A stretch of DNA of 64,000 nt, taken from Cycas panzhihuaensis (lineage: Eukaryota; Cycadophyta). Position 1 is the stretch's first letter. Each line of letters starts with the position of its first letter. The position numbers and the translations under genes were made by a program. The stretch is taken from contig CM041465.1 in NCBI GenBank assembly GCA_023213395.1, positions 173,855,741 to 173,919,740 of the forward strand, read 5' to 3'. The notes under the pieces were generated by a model that was not told the origin of the DNA, did not search any database, and saw nothing but the letters and a program-made list of their open reading frames with translations. Shown piece by piece: positions 32,901 through 43,448 of the stretch.

Positions 32901-34129
32901 ACTAGCTTCCCTTAATAGTCTAAGATGGGGAGCTTGGTCTAGGCCAATGTGGTTTGTTCCCATTTTAGCTTAAGGCATGAGACATGGAGTACATGATGCA
33001 CCTTGGTGCTAGGTGGTAAATCGAACTAATAAGCTACTTCTCCCACCCTGTCCAAAATTTGATGTGGTCCACAAAAATATGGTTATACTCTAAGCTTTCC
33101 TGTTGTTTGAGGGCAACTTATTTGTAAGGTTGAAGCCTTAAAAATACCCATTCTCCCATCTCAAGAGATCGTTCAAATTCGTGCAAATCAACCTGTTGCT
33201 TCATGTGGTTTCTTGCAAAGTTGAGGTTGTTCTTCAGGACTTGTACTATCTAGGTCATTTATTCCTGTTGGTATTATACGGTCAAGACATAGGAGCTATT
33301 GACTCATGTGAGCAGAAAAGGGGGTTCATACTCATCCAAAGCCTAAAAGGGGTTCATCTTTGCTAATGTGAGATAGGTAGTGTGGTACCACCCCTCAACC
33401 GTGTGTAATCACTTGTGCCAGTGTTACTATTTCTCCAATGAGAAATTTCAAAGATAACATTCCAAACATTTGTTCACCGCTTCTATTTGGTTAATTGTTT
33501 GTGCATGATATGTTGTGTTCATTGTGAGCTTGGTGCCCACTTGACAAGACATGTCTTGTAAGAAATTGCTCATAGATTAGGTGTTGCAATCACTTGTTAT
33601 GACCTTAGGAAACCAACGCAAATGATGGCTTTCCATGACGAGCAGGTCAACTATCTGGTTAGCCTTGGTTGTGGATTGAGTACATCTGAAATGAGCATAT
33701 TTGGTTAACTAATCCACCACAACGAAAATTAAGTCTTTGCCTTTTGATTTAGGAAGGTTTGTGACAAAGACCATTGAAATCTCTTCTCACTTATCTAGTA
33801 TGTGTAAGGGTTGAAGTAGTCCTAGAATTCTAATGGTTTCACTTTCATTCCTCTAGAAAACATCGCACTCTGATACAAATTTGTAGACATCTATTTTCAT
33901 TCCCTTCGAAAAAAAAATATCGTGGATTTCTCAATAGTTCTTATCAATGCCTGCATAGCCTAACAGTGGTATTGCATGCACCTCCTAGGGGATCTTATGA
34001 TTAACTGTTGATGTGTAAGGGATAAAGATCTTCCCATGGTGTAATATTAGATCATTTTTCGTCTCTTATTCTTTTTTAATCTCGTCTTGAATTTTTTAGA
34101 GTATTTGTTGATATATTAGATCTTGTAAG
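32901..34129 (-). pseudogene. C1 integrase
   Basis: Reading leftward from 34129: G-Y-A-G-I-D-K-N-Y and F-S-K-G-M-K-I-D-V-Y-K-F-V-S-E-C-D-V-F (zinc finger end), L-L-Q-P-L, D-L-I-F-V-V-V-D and L-T-K-Y-A-H-F. Then F-P-K-V-I-T-S-D-C-N-T (second Asp followed by a changed residue) and Y-H-A-Q-T-I-N-Q-I-E-A-V-N-K-C-L-E with the catalytic Glu. The C-terminal G-E-W-V-F-L-R-L-Q-P-Y-K follows at about 33170-33120. This is a textbook chromovirus integrase with stops. It is cut off on its 5' side by N1 at 34130. Confidence 0.85.
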
Positions 34130-34532
34130 TGTTAGAATATAATGTTTAATGTATATGTGTCTAAGCAAAGTGTGTCTTAAAGACAATGGTCATAGTCCTA
34201 AGTATTAAGGCCTAGGGGTCATACCTTATAATAATATTGTGTGAAAAGTTAGAAGGTCATTAGTTAATTAGTTGGTAAAATGTCATTGGTTAAGTTAAAG
34301 GTAATTGTCCCACATGCGTCTCATCTCTTGTATGTTCTCCCAACTATGTTGTATATAAAGGTAGTTGAGGTAGTATATGAAAATCAAGTCATCATTGGAA
34401 CTCATGTTGAGTCTATGGGGCATTAATATTTTGGTGTAATCCATTTGTATTATGTTAATACAAGCCTTGCTTTGTTCATTGATATTGTTGGATATTGTTG
34501 GAGTTGAATGCTTTCCATGTTACAATCTAACA
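34130..34532 (+). repeat. N1 left LTR
   Basis: 403 bp, TGTTAG...TAACA. TATATAAAG at 34352-34360 is the probable TATA box. It matches 37981-38384 with few substitutions. Confidence 0.88.
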
Positions 34533-34544
34533 TGGTATCAAAGC
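34533..34544 (+). promoter_or_regulatory. N1 primer binding site, initiator-Met type
   Basis: TGGTATCAAAGC directly follows the LTR and differs from TGGTATCAGAGC at one base. The repeated copy at 38385 reads TGGTATGAAAGT. Confidence 0.8.
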
Positions 34545-36480
34545 AGGTCATCCTGCTAGAAGAAGATTGAGAGTGGAGAAGTCCAATAAAGGACAAAGTG
34601 TTCAAACAAGGAGGTGGCTCCGTCAAGTCATTGCTAGATTGGAGATTGAATTAAAAGAGAAGTCTCAAGGCCATTGTTGATTTGAATCAAGAATTTTACC
34701 GAGTAATATTATTCCATTTCTTTGTTATGCAGGCTTAATAATGGTACTGTATCTGTTTAGGGTTTATGCTAGAGACCTTATTGGAGAAATTTAAGTTCTA
34801 TAAGTTAGCTATCATAATTATGGAGAAAATCTGCTATTTAGGGTTTGCTCTATAAATATCTATTTAGAATCTGTGTTGAACACTGCTGAGAGCCTCAAGT
34901 GCATGAGAGTGGAACACCGTGTTGAAGAGATAAACAAAGAGCCTGTGTACGTGAAGAACTCTCCAAAAGAAGGGAGATTTGACTGTAAAGAAGAAAGTCG
35001 CCTATGATTGACACAGTGCTTTCAGGGGCATTACTATCTCGTGTATGAGTTTCAGAAGACTCTATTGTCGTACTGTTTACTACGCTGCTCATAGCAAGGG
35101 TTGTTAACAAATTTTAGGCGGCAAGCCACCAAGGCAAAGGGGGTCTGGCTCAACTGTCAATTGTCCTTCAAAAGGAAATCTTGAATGCTGCGGATGTGCT
35201 GAGTCCTCCTGCTCTCCCAAATGTTCAAAATCCCTTGTAATGTATGTCTTCATGTGATCCTTTTCAGAAGATTTGCTAACCAAGTGAAAGCTTTAATCTT
35301 GTAATCCAGCGATAGGAGCAACACCAACACAAGCTTGCCAAAGGAGAGGATTTATCATCTCGAATGGACTTCATTTCTGCATGAGTAAAATCGACTGGTA
35401 AAACTGGTAGATCCCAACCTGGCATTGGAGTATTCCAACAACAAAGTTTGAAATGGTGATTAAAGCAACACTACTTTGCACTCAAGCAACTCCTGTGCTT
35501 TGTCCATCCATGTCTTGTGTTGTGGCAATGCTAACTAGTATTAGGGAGATCATTCCCGTCACTTGTCGACCAGGTATATAACCGATGTGTTCGCTCTTTG
35601 TTCCCACTTAGTTGCATCCCCAGTATTCTATTTGCAACCTGCAACAGTTGCGTGACTAGTGAAGATCGACCAAACTTTGAGCAAGCTCCTCATGTCCTTA
35701 CAACTAGTAAGGACCCTCCAAAACAACCAAGCCACAATGCAAAATCACAGCAATGATTAACCAGGGGGCGATGGAAGGAGAGATCAGCAGCGGTACATTT
35801 AGCAAGACAAACGATTGAAGACTAAGCACAAAGGGAAGGGACGCCCAGACCTATTTCCTATTCAACTCCTCCAAGCCACCTTTGCTCTAGCTCATCATTA
35901 TGATGAATAAAGACACAATTGTGCCTGTAGTGAAAGAACAGGACTTGAGACTTGAATTGCGCCCAGCATGAGGTATATGCATGGAGAGCCTAGCCTTGCA
36001 TGGAAGATAGCAGGAATCTGGGCCCAGACGAGGAAATGAATACGCCCACTAGACCACGCCACCACCTCTCATATGGTTAGGGTTTTTCCTAACGCCTTGA
36101 TATTTTCTAAAGTTGGGATCAAATTAAATTGATTTGAATGAGGCAGGTCGCGTCCATAATCAACATAGATTAAAATATAATTTAAGCTCACAAGGTTACA
36201 ATTATTATTGCCCTTTATAACTTCTCATTGATTATTACCCTTTGATGTTATTCCTTCAAAAGATCTTTATGAGTATTTCTTCAAGATTAGTGAATATAAT
36301 TCATTTGTTGGTAATAAAATAATATTTCAATGGTGATATAAAGAGATTGTATATGGGCAAGTAAGGACAAGCTTTGTGCAAGAAATTTATTGACTAACAA
36401 ACAGGGCAAAATATTTGACAATTAACTTGACATAGCTATGAAGACATAAACCTTGGGTAATGTTCTCTTGCACAACTCAA
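34545..36480. other. N1 leader and non-coding internal part
   Basis: The first 400 bp are duplicated after the second LTR (38397-38796). The remainder (34950-36480) has no readable domain. It is richer in G and C than its surroundings between about 35100 and 36060. Confidence 0.5.
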
Positions 36481-36514
36481 TCACACAGTATGGAGTTAAG
36501 TGAGATTATTACCT

Positions 36515-36905
36515 TTATAGCAGAGAAAAAGAAGTTTTGGGTAACAGATACCAACATAGTTTTGCCTAAATATGTTGGAGTTAATTTTTGGAGTTGAAAA
36601 ATTAAAATGGAATGCATCTTTAAGATTAAAGGGTTATGAAAAATTGTTCGTGATGGCACTCCAGAGATTAATGAAGAAGAGGAGGAAATTTTTAGAAGGA
36701 AAAACAGAGTAGCTACTGATGTGATGCTTGCAGCTTTCAACAAAGATAACCTTCCTCCTTCTTACCATTTTCTTATCCATACACTTCAAAACACTAACTC
36801 AGCTAAAGAAGTGTGAAACTTATTGAGGGAAGTGTATGAAAAGGGTCTTGAAGAGGTGCAGAAGCCTATCAGGAAGACAAAGAACCAGAAAGAGAATTAC
36901 ATGAA
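36515..36905 (+). pseudogene. N1 gag relic (Copia-type, UBN2-like)
   Basis: One frame gives N-F-W-S-(stop)-K-I-K-M, G-L-(stop)-K-I-V-R-D-G, N-R-V-A-T-D-V-M-L-A-A-F and A-K-E-V-(stop)-N-L-L-R-E-V-Y-E. These are the Copia gag motifs x-W-S-W-K-x-x-M, L-W-x-I-V and A-K-E-V-W-x-x-L. All three stops are TGA exactly where a conserved Trp (TGG) is expected. The similarity suggests N1 descends from a Ty1/Copia element that has lost pol. Confidence 0.65.
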
Positions 36906-36938
36906 CCCGTTTCTGAAAATAAGACAAATGAACACTAT

Positions 36939-37980
36939 TTGCTATCTAAAGACATGATTTCACAAAATGCCTTCAACCTCATCAAGTTAGCAGGAAACTC
37001 TGCATTTGGAATGGAGGTTGAAAGATCTAAAAGTAATCAACTTTTACAAGTGGTACACCTTGGAGACATAGGTACCTTGGTAGAAAGTATGGGCAACATG
37101 ACCTTAATTTGTGTGGATAGATTTGTTGCCAGGGTTCAAATGATGTCAGGACATACAATTATTTGCACATACATGAGACTCTCTATGAACACATTCAATT
37201 CGGTTGCATTTTTAGTTCCTATGTTTGAAAGAATCCAAATTATGTTGGAATACCCTACAATGACCTTAGAAGATTCATTCAAATGAAGAAAGAACATAAT
37301 TGGAATTTCATTTGATCAAAATCTTGTTTATCAAGATCACTGTGTATTTCAGGTAGGCTACTTAACCATGAGATTCAATCATGCCAAGGTGATGTTCCAT
37401 CTTTGTGTAGCCATAATTGGGAAATATGTGCATGTAGTCATTATGGAAATCCTCATCATATTTGGTACAAAGAATTTTTTTGATAATATGGAGAGAACAA
37501 AGCATCTTGTTGGCTCTGGACATGTAGCTGGATAAGTGAAGCTAAAAAAGGAATCATTATTCCTCCTTTCCTTTCAAGGAAATGCTCATTGGCTCGAGAA
37601 GTTGATCATCCTAGCAGACTTGGAGATAAACAAGGAGTCCATTCTTTTCATAGATATTATCTCATTTGATCTAGGAAACAAAAATCGAGAGAGACCACAC
37701 CTACAGTTGGAATACACAGGAGATGTCACCAAACAGGAAGCAAGAAGTGACAGAACAGACATAGCATATAGACTTTGCAGCATTTCAATTGAAGATCAAG
37801 TTTATGACCTCATCTTCAAACAAGTTCCAAGACTCAGGCTGTGGAAATTCGAACAACACTTCAAAGTCAAGGTTTATGTCAATTTGTGTCAGTCATGTCA
37901 GTCAGTACTTAAAAGTAGGTGTCATAATGTCCGCGGTAGTCAATATACTTATGGTCATGACATTAAACATTAAGGGGAGG
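36939..37980 (+). other. N1 internal region with unrecognised frames
   Basis: Open stretches at 36939-37286 and 37536-37973 encode 115 and 145 codons with no motif I recognise. The second ends next to the polypurine tract, so it is not a 3' pol domain of known type. They may be chance frames. Confidence 0.3.
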
Positions 37981-38384
37981 TGTTAGAATATAATGTTTAA
38001 TGTATATGTATCTAAGTAAAGTGTGTCTTAGAGATAATAGTCATAGTCCTAAGTATTAAGGTCTAGGGGTCATACCTTATAATAATATTGTGTGGAAAGT
38101 TAGAAGGTCATTAATTAATTAGTTGGTAAAATGTCATTGGTTAAGTTAAAGGTAATTGTCCCACATACGTCTCATCTCTTGTATGTTCTAGCATCTATGT
38201 TGTTATATAAAGGTGGTTGAGGTAGTATATGAAAATCAAGTCATCATTTGGACTCATGTTGAGTCTATGGTGCATTACTGTTTTGGTGTAATTTGTTTGT
38301 GTTATGTTAATACAAACCTTGTTTTGTTCATTGATATTGTTGCATATTGTTAGAGTTGAATGCTTTCCATGTTAAAATCTAACA
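37981..38384 (+). repeat. N1 middle LTR
   Basis: 404 bp, TGTTAG...TAACA, directly after AAGGGGAGG. It is followed by a second primer-site-like word and leader, not by flanking host DNA. Confidence 0.88.
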
Positions 38385-38796
38385 TGGTATGAAAGTAGGT
38401 CATCCTACTAGAAGAAGATTGAGAGTGGAGAAGTCCAATAAAGGACAAAGTGTTCAAGCAAGGAGGTGGCTCTGTCAAGTCATTGCTAGATTGGAGATCA
38501 AATTAGAAGAGAAGTCTCAAGGCCATTATTGATTTGAATCAAGAATTTTACAGGGTAATATTATTCCATTTCTTTGTTATGCAGGCCTAATAATGGTGCT
38601 ATATCTATTTAGGGTTTATGCTGAAGACCTTCTTGGAGAAATTTAAGTTCTGGAGTTAGTTATCATAATTATGGAGAAAATATGTTGTTTAAGGTTTGCT
38701 CTGTAAATATTTGTTTAGAATTTGTGTTGAACACTATTGAGAGCCTCAAGTGCATGAGAGTGGAATGTTGTGTTGAAGAAATAAACAAAGAGCCTG

Positions 38797-39116
38797 TAGC
38801 ATAACTAGAGATGATACAAAACATGGAAAGTAGGACTCCTTATAAAGGAGATTGAACGATCAGGATCTAAACGCATGTCAATGATCAACAATACAAGACA
38901 AATCTGATTAGAACTCTACTTTCCTCAAAGATAAGGATGGTGACAAGTGGAGCCATCCAAAGTTGACTTTCCACAAAGCACATGTGGAAAAGGCACAAAA
39001 GACAAAAGACAATTTTATAATCAAATAAATGAACACTTTAGGATAAAGGTCTAAAGTGGCAAACATACAATTGTTCATGGTCAAGACTTAATGCTTAGGA
39101 CATGAAGGTTTTAACA
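38797..39116 (-). repeat. Copia-2 3' LTR, truncated
   Basis: On the minus strand it begins TGTTAAAACCTTCATG directly after GGGGGAG. It aligns with 42441-42110 of the 5' LTR. About 200 bp of its far end are missing where it meets N1. It contains the TATA-like CCTTTATAAGG. Confidence 0.8.
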
Positions 39117-39890
39117 CTCCCCCTGAATGGATACAGCATTAAGTTGAATGTTGAGGCCGTTTCTAAAATGCTCGAACTTCTCTTTCCCAAGTGGCTTGGT
39201 GAAGATGTCAGCTAGTTGTTGATCGGTTGGCTTATAGACAAGGTCGATTTCACCTTCTTGTACATGCTCTCTGATAAAATGGTGATGGACCTCAATGTGC
39301 TTGGTGCATGCATGGAACACCGGATTCTTGGCAATCTTGATAACACTCTGATTATCACAATACAATAGTGTTGGAAGTGTTTGCTCAAGTCCAAGCTCTC
39401 CAAGAATCCGTCTGAGTCAAATAGCCTCACAAGTTGCGCTGATAGTAGCTTTATATTCTACTTCAGTGGAGGAAAGTGTAACATTTGGTTGCTTTTTGCA
39501 ACTCCGTGAAACAATAGCAGACCCAAGGTTGAAACAATAACCTGAGGTGGATTTCCAACTATCTTGGCATTAAACACAATCTGAATCTGAAAACCCTTCC
39601 AGTGTGAAGTTCTCATTACGTTTGTACTGAAGACCATACTGCAAAGTAACTTTGAGGTATCTGAGGATGTGTTTTGCAACATTCTCGTGCCGTTGATTGG
39701 GATTGATCATGAATCTAGAACATATTCCAACCGCATATAAAATGTTAGGTCTAGTGTCAGTCAAGTAAATGAGACTACCCACTAGCTACCTGAAAAGGGT
39801 GGAATTAATAGGTTTCCCTTCTTCATTCATCGACAATTTAGTGCCTATCTCCATAAGTGTTGGTGATGGTTTGCAGTCTTCCATTCTAAA
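39114..39890 (-). pseudogene. Copia-2 RNase H and C-terminus
   Basis: The minus-strand frame gives L-V-G-S-L-I-Y-L-T-D-T-R-P-N-I, A-K-H-I-L-R-Y-L, S-G-Y-C-F-N-L-G-S, S-S-T-E-V-E-Y-K-A, L-L-Y-C-D-N-Q-S-V-I-K-I-A-K-N, H-H-F-I-R and Q-L-A-D-I-F-T-K-P-L-G. This is the complete Copia RNase H. A few stops occur (L-R-stop-L-V-G, C-V-stop-C-Q-D and before L-R-R-I-L-G), fewer than in Copia-1. RT should lie to the right but is absent. Confidence 0.85.
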
Positions 39891-39899
39891 TCGCTGCAA

Positions 39900-41887
39900 A
39901 GTTTTTTACAAAGTTAGTGTGATTAACACACCTAACACAAACTCTTGAAAAAGATGATTTTAAATCACTTTAAGCCCAAATTTAATGACCTAAGTCACCT
40001 CACAGGGAGCTTAGCGTCATTAAAAAATAAGAAAATCTTTATGAAAAGATGATAAAAATCACTTCAAAATAGTGATTTTGGTTCTAAGTTACACTTGCAA
40101 ATTGTTTTATACCATTTAGTATGATTAACACACTAAAGTAAGTGTTAAAGAAGCTCTTAAAATAAAGATTAAAATAAAATTACAAGGAACTTTAATAACA
40201 TTAAAGTTCAAAGCAAAAAATTAAAGAAGGAATATACTAAAGTATATTCTAATTTTTATGTACTAAGGTTTAAAAACTTTAGAAATGGAAAAATAAACAC
40301 AGGCAGCAAAAATTTACCAGTGAAATAGCGAGCGGATTGCAGGTTTTAACAAACTACGAGCGCCATCGTTAACGATCACGTGGAGCAGACGCCACAAGGA
40401 GCAGGTCAAGCATGTGGAGGAAAAAGCCGCCAAACGAGGATTAATGGAGGTCCACGTAGCACCAACGGAGAACGGAAGTCGAGCCACGTGAAGCCCGACA
40501 TCACGCAAAAGACGAGACTCGCATGGATCATGCACAGAGGTGGACAATTACGTCACGGAGGCAGGTGTGGAAATCGCATGAGAAAGAGAGAGTAGACTAT
40601 CCATAGAGGTGTTGCGTCTGCCAGCGTGCAATCTATTTGATGTCGCCCAGTGCTTAAAGATGAAGAGTTGCCAAACAAAAGTGTGCAGAGGTGAGAGAGC
40701 AATGGTTGACAGTGACGCCACACCAAGGAGGTACGGAAGCTAATTGGCGGACCTCCAAATCCTCTTAAATTGTTAGCAGTCAGATAGATGTATTAATTTT
40801 TCACCAAAAGAATATTTTGACCATGATTTACAGCTTGCCAGGCAAAGGAATCTGTCCCATGAATTAAGGTGAGGACAGAGTGCACCATGCAGAGCTACTA
40901 CGTCATCGAAGGTGTCGGATAGCAGGGACAAGCCACGAGAAGAAACGGATGGCAGCCACACAATGAGGAGCCACAAGTCATAGAAATCAAACGGAGCTCA
41001 GAAATCTCATTGTTTGAATTAATGAGGGTTGCAGTCCAGTGAGAAATCAAATAAAGCAAAGCCACCTCAAATGGGAGACATAGTTTGCAGAGTACTACTA
41101 GCAAGTGATTAACAGAGATACTGGATGCAACAGAAAAACAGAATCAGTAGAAAATGAGGAGTAAGGAAGTCCCATGGTATTGTCCTAGAAAGATGCCTTA
41201 GAGATGAGCCAAAATATAGAAAGGACAGAAGCATTGCAATTCCTTCTTTTTTTTTGTTTTTTTTTTTAATCAAAGATAAAGTGAGCCTAGCATATTTTGG
41301 TTCAAGGAGAACTGTCAATCATAAAGAAAGGCTCCAAAACAAAATTCAATAGTCCCTGCAATAACAAAAAATTGGACAGCCACCACTTTCTCCTTTAAAT
41401 CTCCTTTTTTTTAAGGGCAACAAAGTGCAAATTTAAAAAATCTTGAAATAATTAATAATTTCAAGAAGTTTGCATATATCACTCCTTTATACACATTAAA
41501 GAGACTTTAAAAAAACTTCATCAAGCAACCAATATCATCTCAAAAAGAGCTTCTTATACACTAAGCTTTACCAAAGATGCAAAGATTGCAACACAACTTG
41601 AGCTTGTGAAAGAACTGATGAGTATTAGCTCTCAATCACCTGCTAGTCTTGGTATCAACATCCATTTTTTCTACTCACCAAATTAGCCTCCAAAATACAA
41701 ATATGCAACACAATTTGCATAAAATTATTTTGAAAATTGTGCAAGCTTAAAAGTGCAAAAAGTCTTTCGACAACATAACTTGACAAGAAAGTGATCCTTG
41801 CTCTAGTTGGATCGCTTTCGTATGGCAAAGGTCGTCACCAAAATTGGAGTGTGACAAAGCCTTGAATCTGCTCCTCAAGATGCCACT
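39900..41887. other. Copia-2 interior of unknown origin
   Basis: The stretch from 39900 to 40310 is very AT-rich with TTTAAA/AATCACTT words. From 40320 to 40640 it is distinctly richer in CG dinucleotides, with the perfect 12-bp palindrome ATCGTTAACGAT. T/A-runs occur near 41250-41270 and 41410. No Copia coding motif is present on either strand. It may be a captured sequence or a leader. Confidence 0.4.
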
Positions 41888-41899
41888 GCTCTGATACCA
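41888..41899 (-). promoter_or_regulatory. Copia-2 primer binding site, initiator-Met type
   Basis: On the minus strand TGGTATCAGAGC, a perfect match to the standard plant initiator-Met primer site, three bases from the LTR end. Confidence 0.88.
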
Positions 41900-41902
41900 A
41901 AT

Positions 41903-42441
41903 TGAAAGCAATGGAAATGACACAAGCACTAAGATCTATTGAAGAACATGATAGGACATCATAACATGAATGACTAAACTTTGAATTAATAGAAACATGG
42001 AGTACAAGACATGAAGATAATAGGGAGGAGCATTCAACTACAACTCAACCTATTATGGAAACTAGTAGGAAGGAGAATTGATCTCTACACTTCACCTACA
42101 AGTGATGCTATAGCAGCATAACTCTGACTCCAATACTACATGCCAAAACATGGAGAGTAGGACTCCTTATAAAGGAGATTGCATGATTAGGATCTAAACA
42201 CATGTCATTGATCAATAATATAAGACAAATCTGATTAGAACTCTTCTTTCCTCAAAAATAAGGATGGTGACAAGTGGAGCCATCCAAAGTTGACTTTCCA
42301 CAAGCACGTGGAAAAGCCATTACAAGACAAAAGACAATTTTATAATCAAACAAATGAACACTTTAGGATAAAGGCCTAAAGTGACAAAAATACTAATGTC
42401 CATGGTCAAGACTTAATGCTTAGGACATGAAGATTTCAACA
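41903..42441 (-). repeat. Copia-2 5' LTR
   Basis: 539 bp. On the minus strand TGTTGAAATC...GCTTTCA. The TATA-like box CTTTATAAGG is at about 42163-42173. It is followed on the outer side by C1 protease sequence (42442-42582). Confidence 0.83.
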
Positions 42442-42582
42442 CTCCATTCAATGAGATGATACTAGCTATGAAAGAGGTGTGGGTGAGGCTTGTAGTTTGT
42501 ATTCATGCACCTTCTAAAAGAAACCTGTGAATCATATTCTATGATTGAGATTATGTTTCCTAAGTTTTAAAGTTGCAGTATA
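42442..42582 (-). pseudogene. C1 protease end / RT leader fragment
   Basis: Joined to 46253 onward by removing G3 and one GTATA copy, the minus-strand frame reads G-V-D-V-V-L-G-I-L-Q-L-(stop)-N-L-G-N-I. This is the usual end of a chromovirus protease (D-V-V-L-G-I-x-W-L). Beyond 42450 C1 is lost until integrase at 34129. Confidence 0.7.
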
Positions 42583-43417
42583 TGTTGGAGCATAATGTGA
42601 CACGCTAGGCTATAGGCAGACTAGAGAGAAGCCGAATATCCTTGGGTATGCAGTAGTGCGGACCGTGCGGAGGTACGTATCACGGTGAAAAGTGAAGAAT
42701 CCAACATTGCATGCGTATGACGGTGCGTACCTAGTAAAGGTATGCAACAGAATCGTACCTCTGGCGGAACACAAGCAAGCGAGGCAGTGCGCATGAGAAG
42801 GCGGATGAAGGGAGCACAGGGTGACGTCGGGGCGTGCGTCACGGATGTACGGATGAGTTAAGATAGTCAATTAAGGAAACTAACCAATGGTTAGGAAGAG
42901 GTACGCTTGATCGAAGGTACGGTTATGACAGACAGTCATAACCCTTCAGCGAAAAGACACCAAGGAGCGTATTTATGAGGCTTCCCAAGGACCATTCGGT
43001 TGGGGTGAGAGCCAAGTATACCAGTACACATTGGCAGGGAGACCAGTACGCATGGAAGCAGCCTGAAGCCATGTATTTTGATGGGTACCTCCTGGGTATG
43101 CATGTGACAGAATTAGTGTATAACGCTGGAATGCACAGGGAATGCATTCCAGCACCTTGTGTAAAAGAACTATTGCTTAATGAAATAAGAAGTTACGTGG
43201 AAATTGTGTATTCTCTGTGTTGTAAGGATTGAATGTGGAATATGTGCTGATTTCTGTACTGCTATGTGCCATTGTGATATAATCATGTGGAAACATTAAT
43301 AAATCTGTGGAATATATGTGGATGACGATGTTGATTGTGTCCTAAACTAGACTATAACCCGTGTAACCTTGACAAGTGTACCCTTCCCACAAGTGCAGTG
43401 GGAAACCTAAGTCAACA
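42583..43417 (+). repeat. G3 5' LTR
   Basis: 835 bp, TGTTGGAGCA...GTCAACA. It aligns closely with 45451-46247 (one 45-bp difference near the start and scattered substitutions), closer than the G1 or G2 pairs. An inverted repeat GGTTATGAC-AGACA-GTCATAACC (42921-42943) lies about 25 bp before GTATTTATGA, the likely TATA box. Confidence 0.88.
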
Positions 43418-43418
43418 C

Positions 43419-43448
43419 TGGTTCCGTTGTAGTCTAGTTGGTTAGGAT
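43419..43448 (+). promoter_or_regulatory. G3 primer binding site fused to a tRNA-Glu 5' half
   Basis: TGGTTCCGTTG (43419-43429) fits the 3' acceptor end of tRNA-Glu exactly. The next bases are not the expected CCGGG complement of the T arm. They read TAGTCTAGTTGGTTAGGATACTC, so 43423-43448 matches the 5' half (acceptor strand, D arm, to the start of the anticodon stem) of a plant tRNA-Glu as I remember it. The 3' half is absent, so this is not a tRNA gene. Confidence 0.7.

Larger units (their letters stand above)
34130..38796 (+). mobile_element. N1: LTR-internal-LTR-internal retroelement
   Basis: Two LTRs, 34130-34532 and 37981-38384, begin TGTTAGAATA and end TAACA. The first is followed by TGGTATCAAAGC, a near-perfect initiator-Met primer site. 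The second is preceded by the purine tract AAGGGGAGG (37972-37980), so 34130-38384 is a complete element. The second LTR is, however, again followed by a primer-site-like word and about 410 bp of leader matching 34533-34947, ending at 38796 against Copia-2. The element therefore once continued as a tandem copy. Only a gag relic is recognisable inside. Confidence 0.82.
38797..42441 (-). mobile_element. Copia-2: internally rearranged Ty1/Copia element, minus strand
   Basis: 5' LTR 41903-42441 (minus-strand TGTTGAAATC...TTTCA), a perfect primer site TGGTATCAGAGC (plus positions 41888-41899), an RNase H tail (39890-39114), the purine tract GGGGGAG and the 3' LTR (39116 leftward, truncated at 38797). 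Between primer site and RNase H there are only 2 kb with no gag, integrase or RT, so this is a deletion or replacement derivative. It abuts N1 on the left and C1 protease on the right. Confidence 0.82.

Noticed and set aside
42973-43232. Open frames repeated in both G3 LTRs (also 45803-46080)
   Set aside because: They are copies of LTR sequence on both strands, with different lengths in the two LTRs and no protein-like motif.
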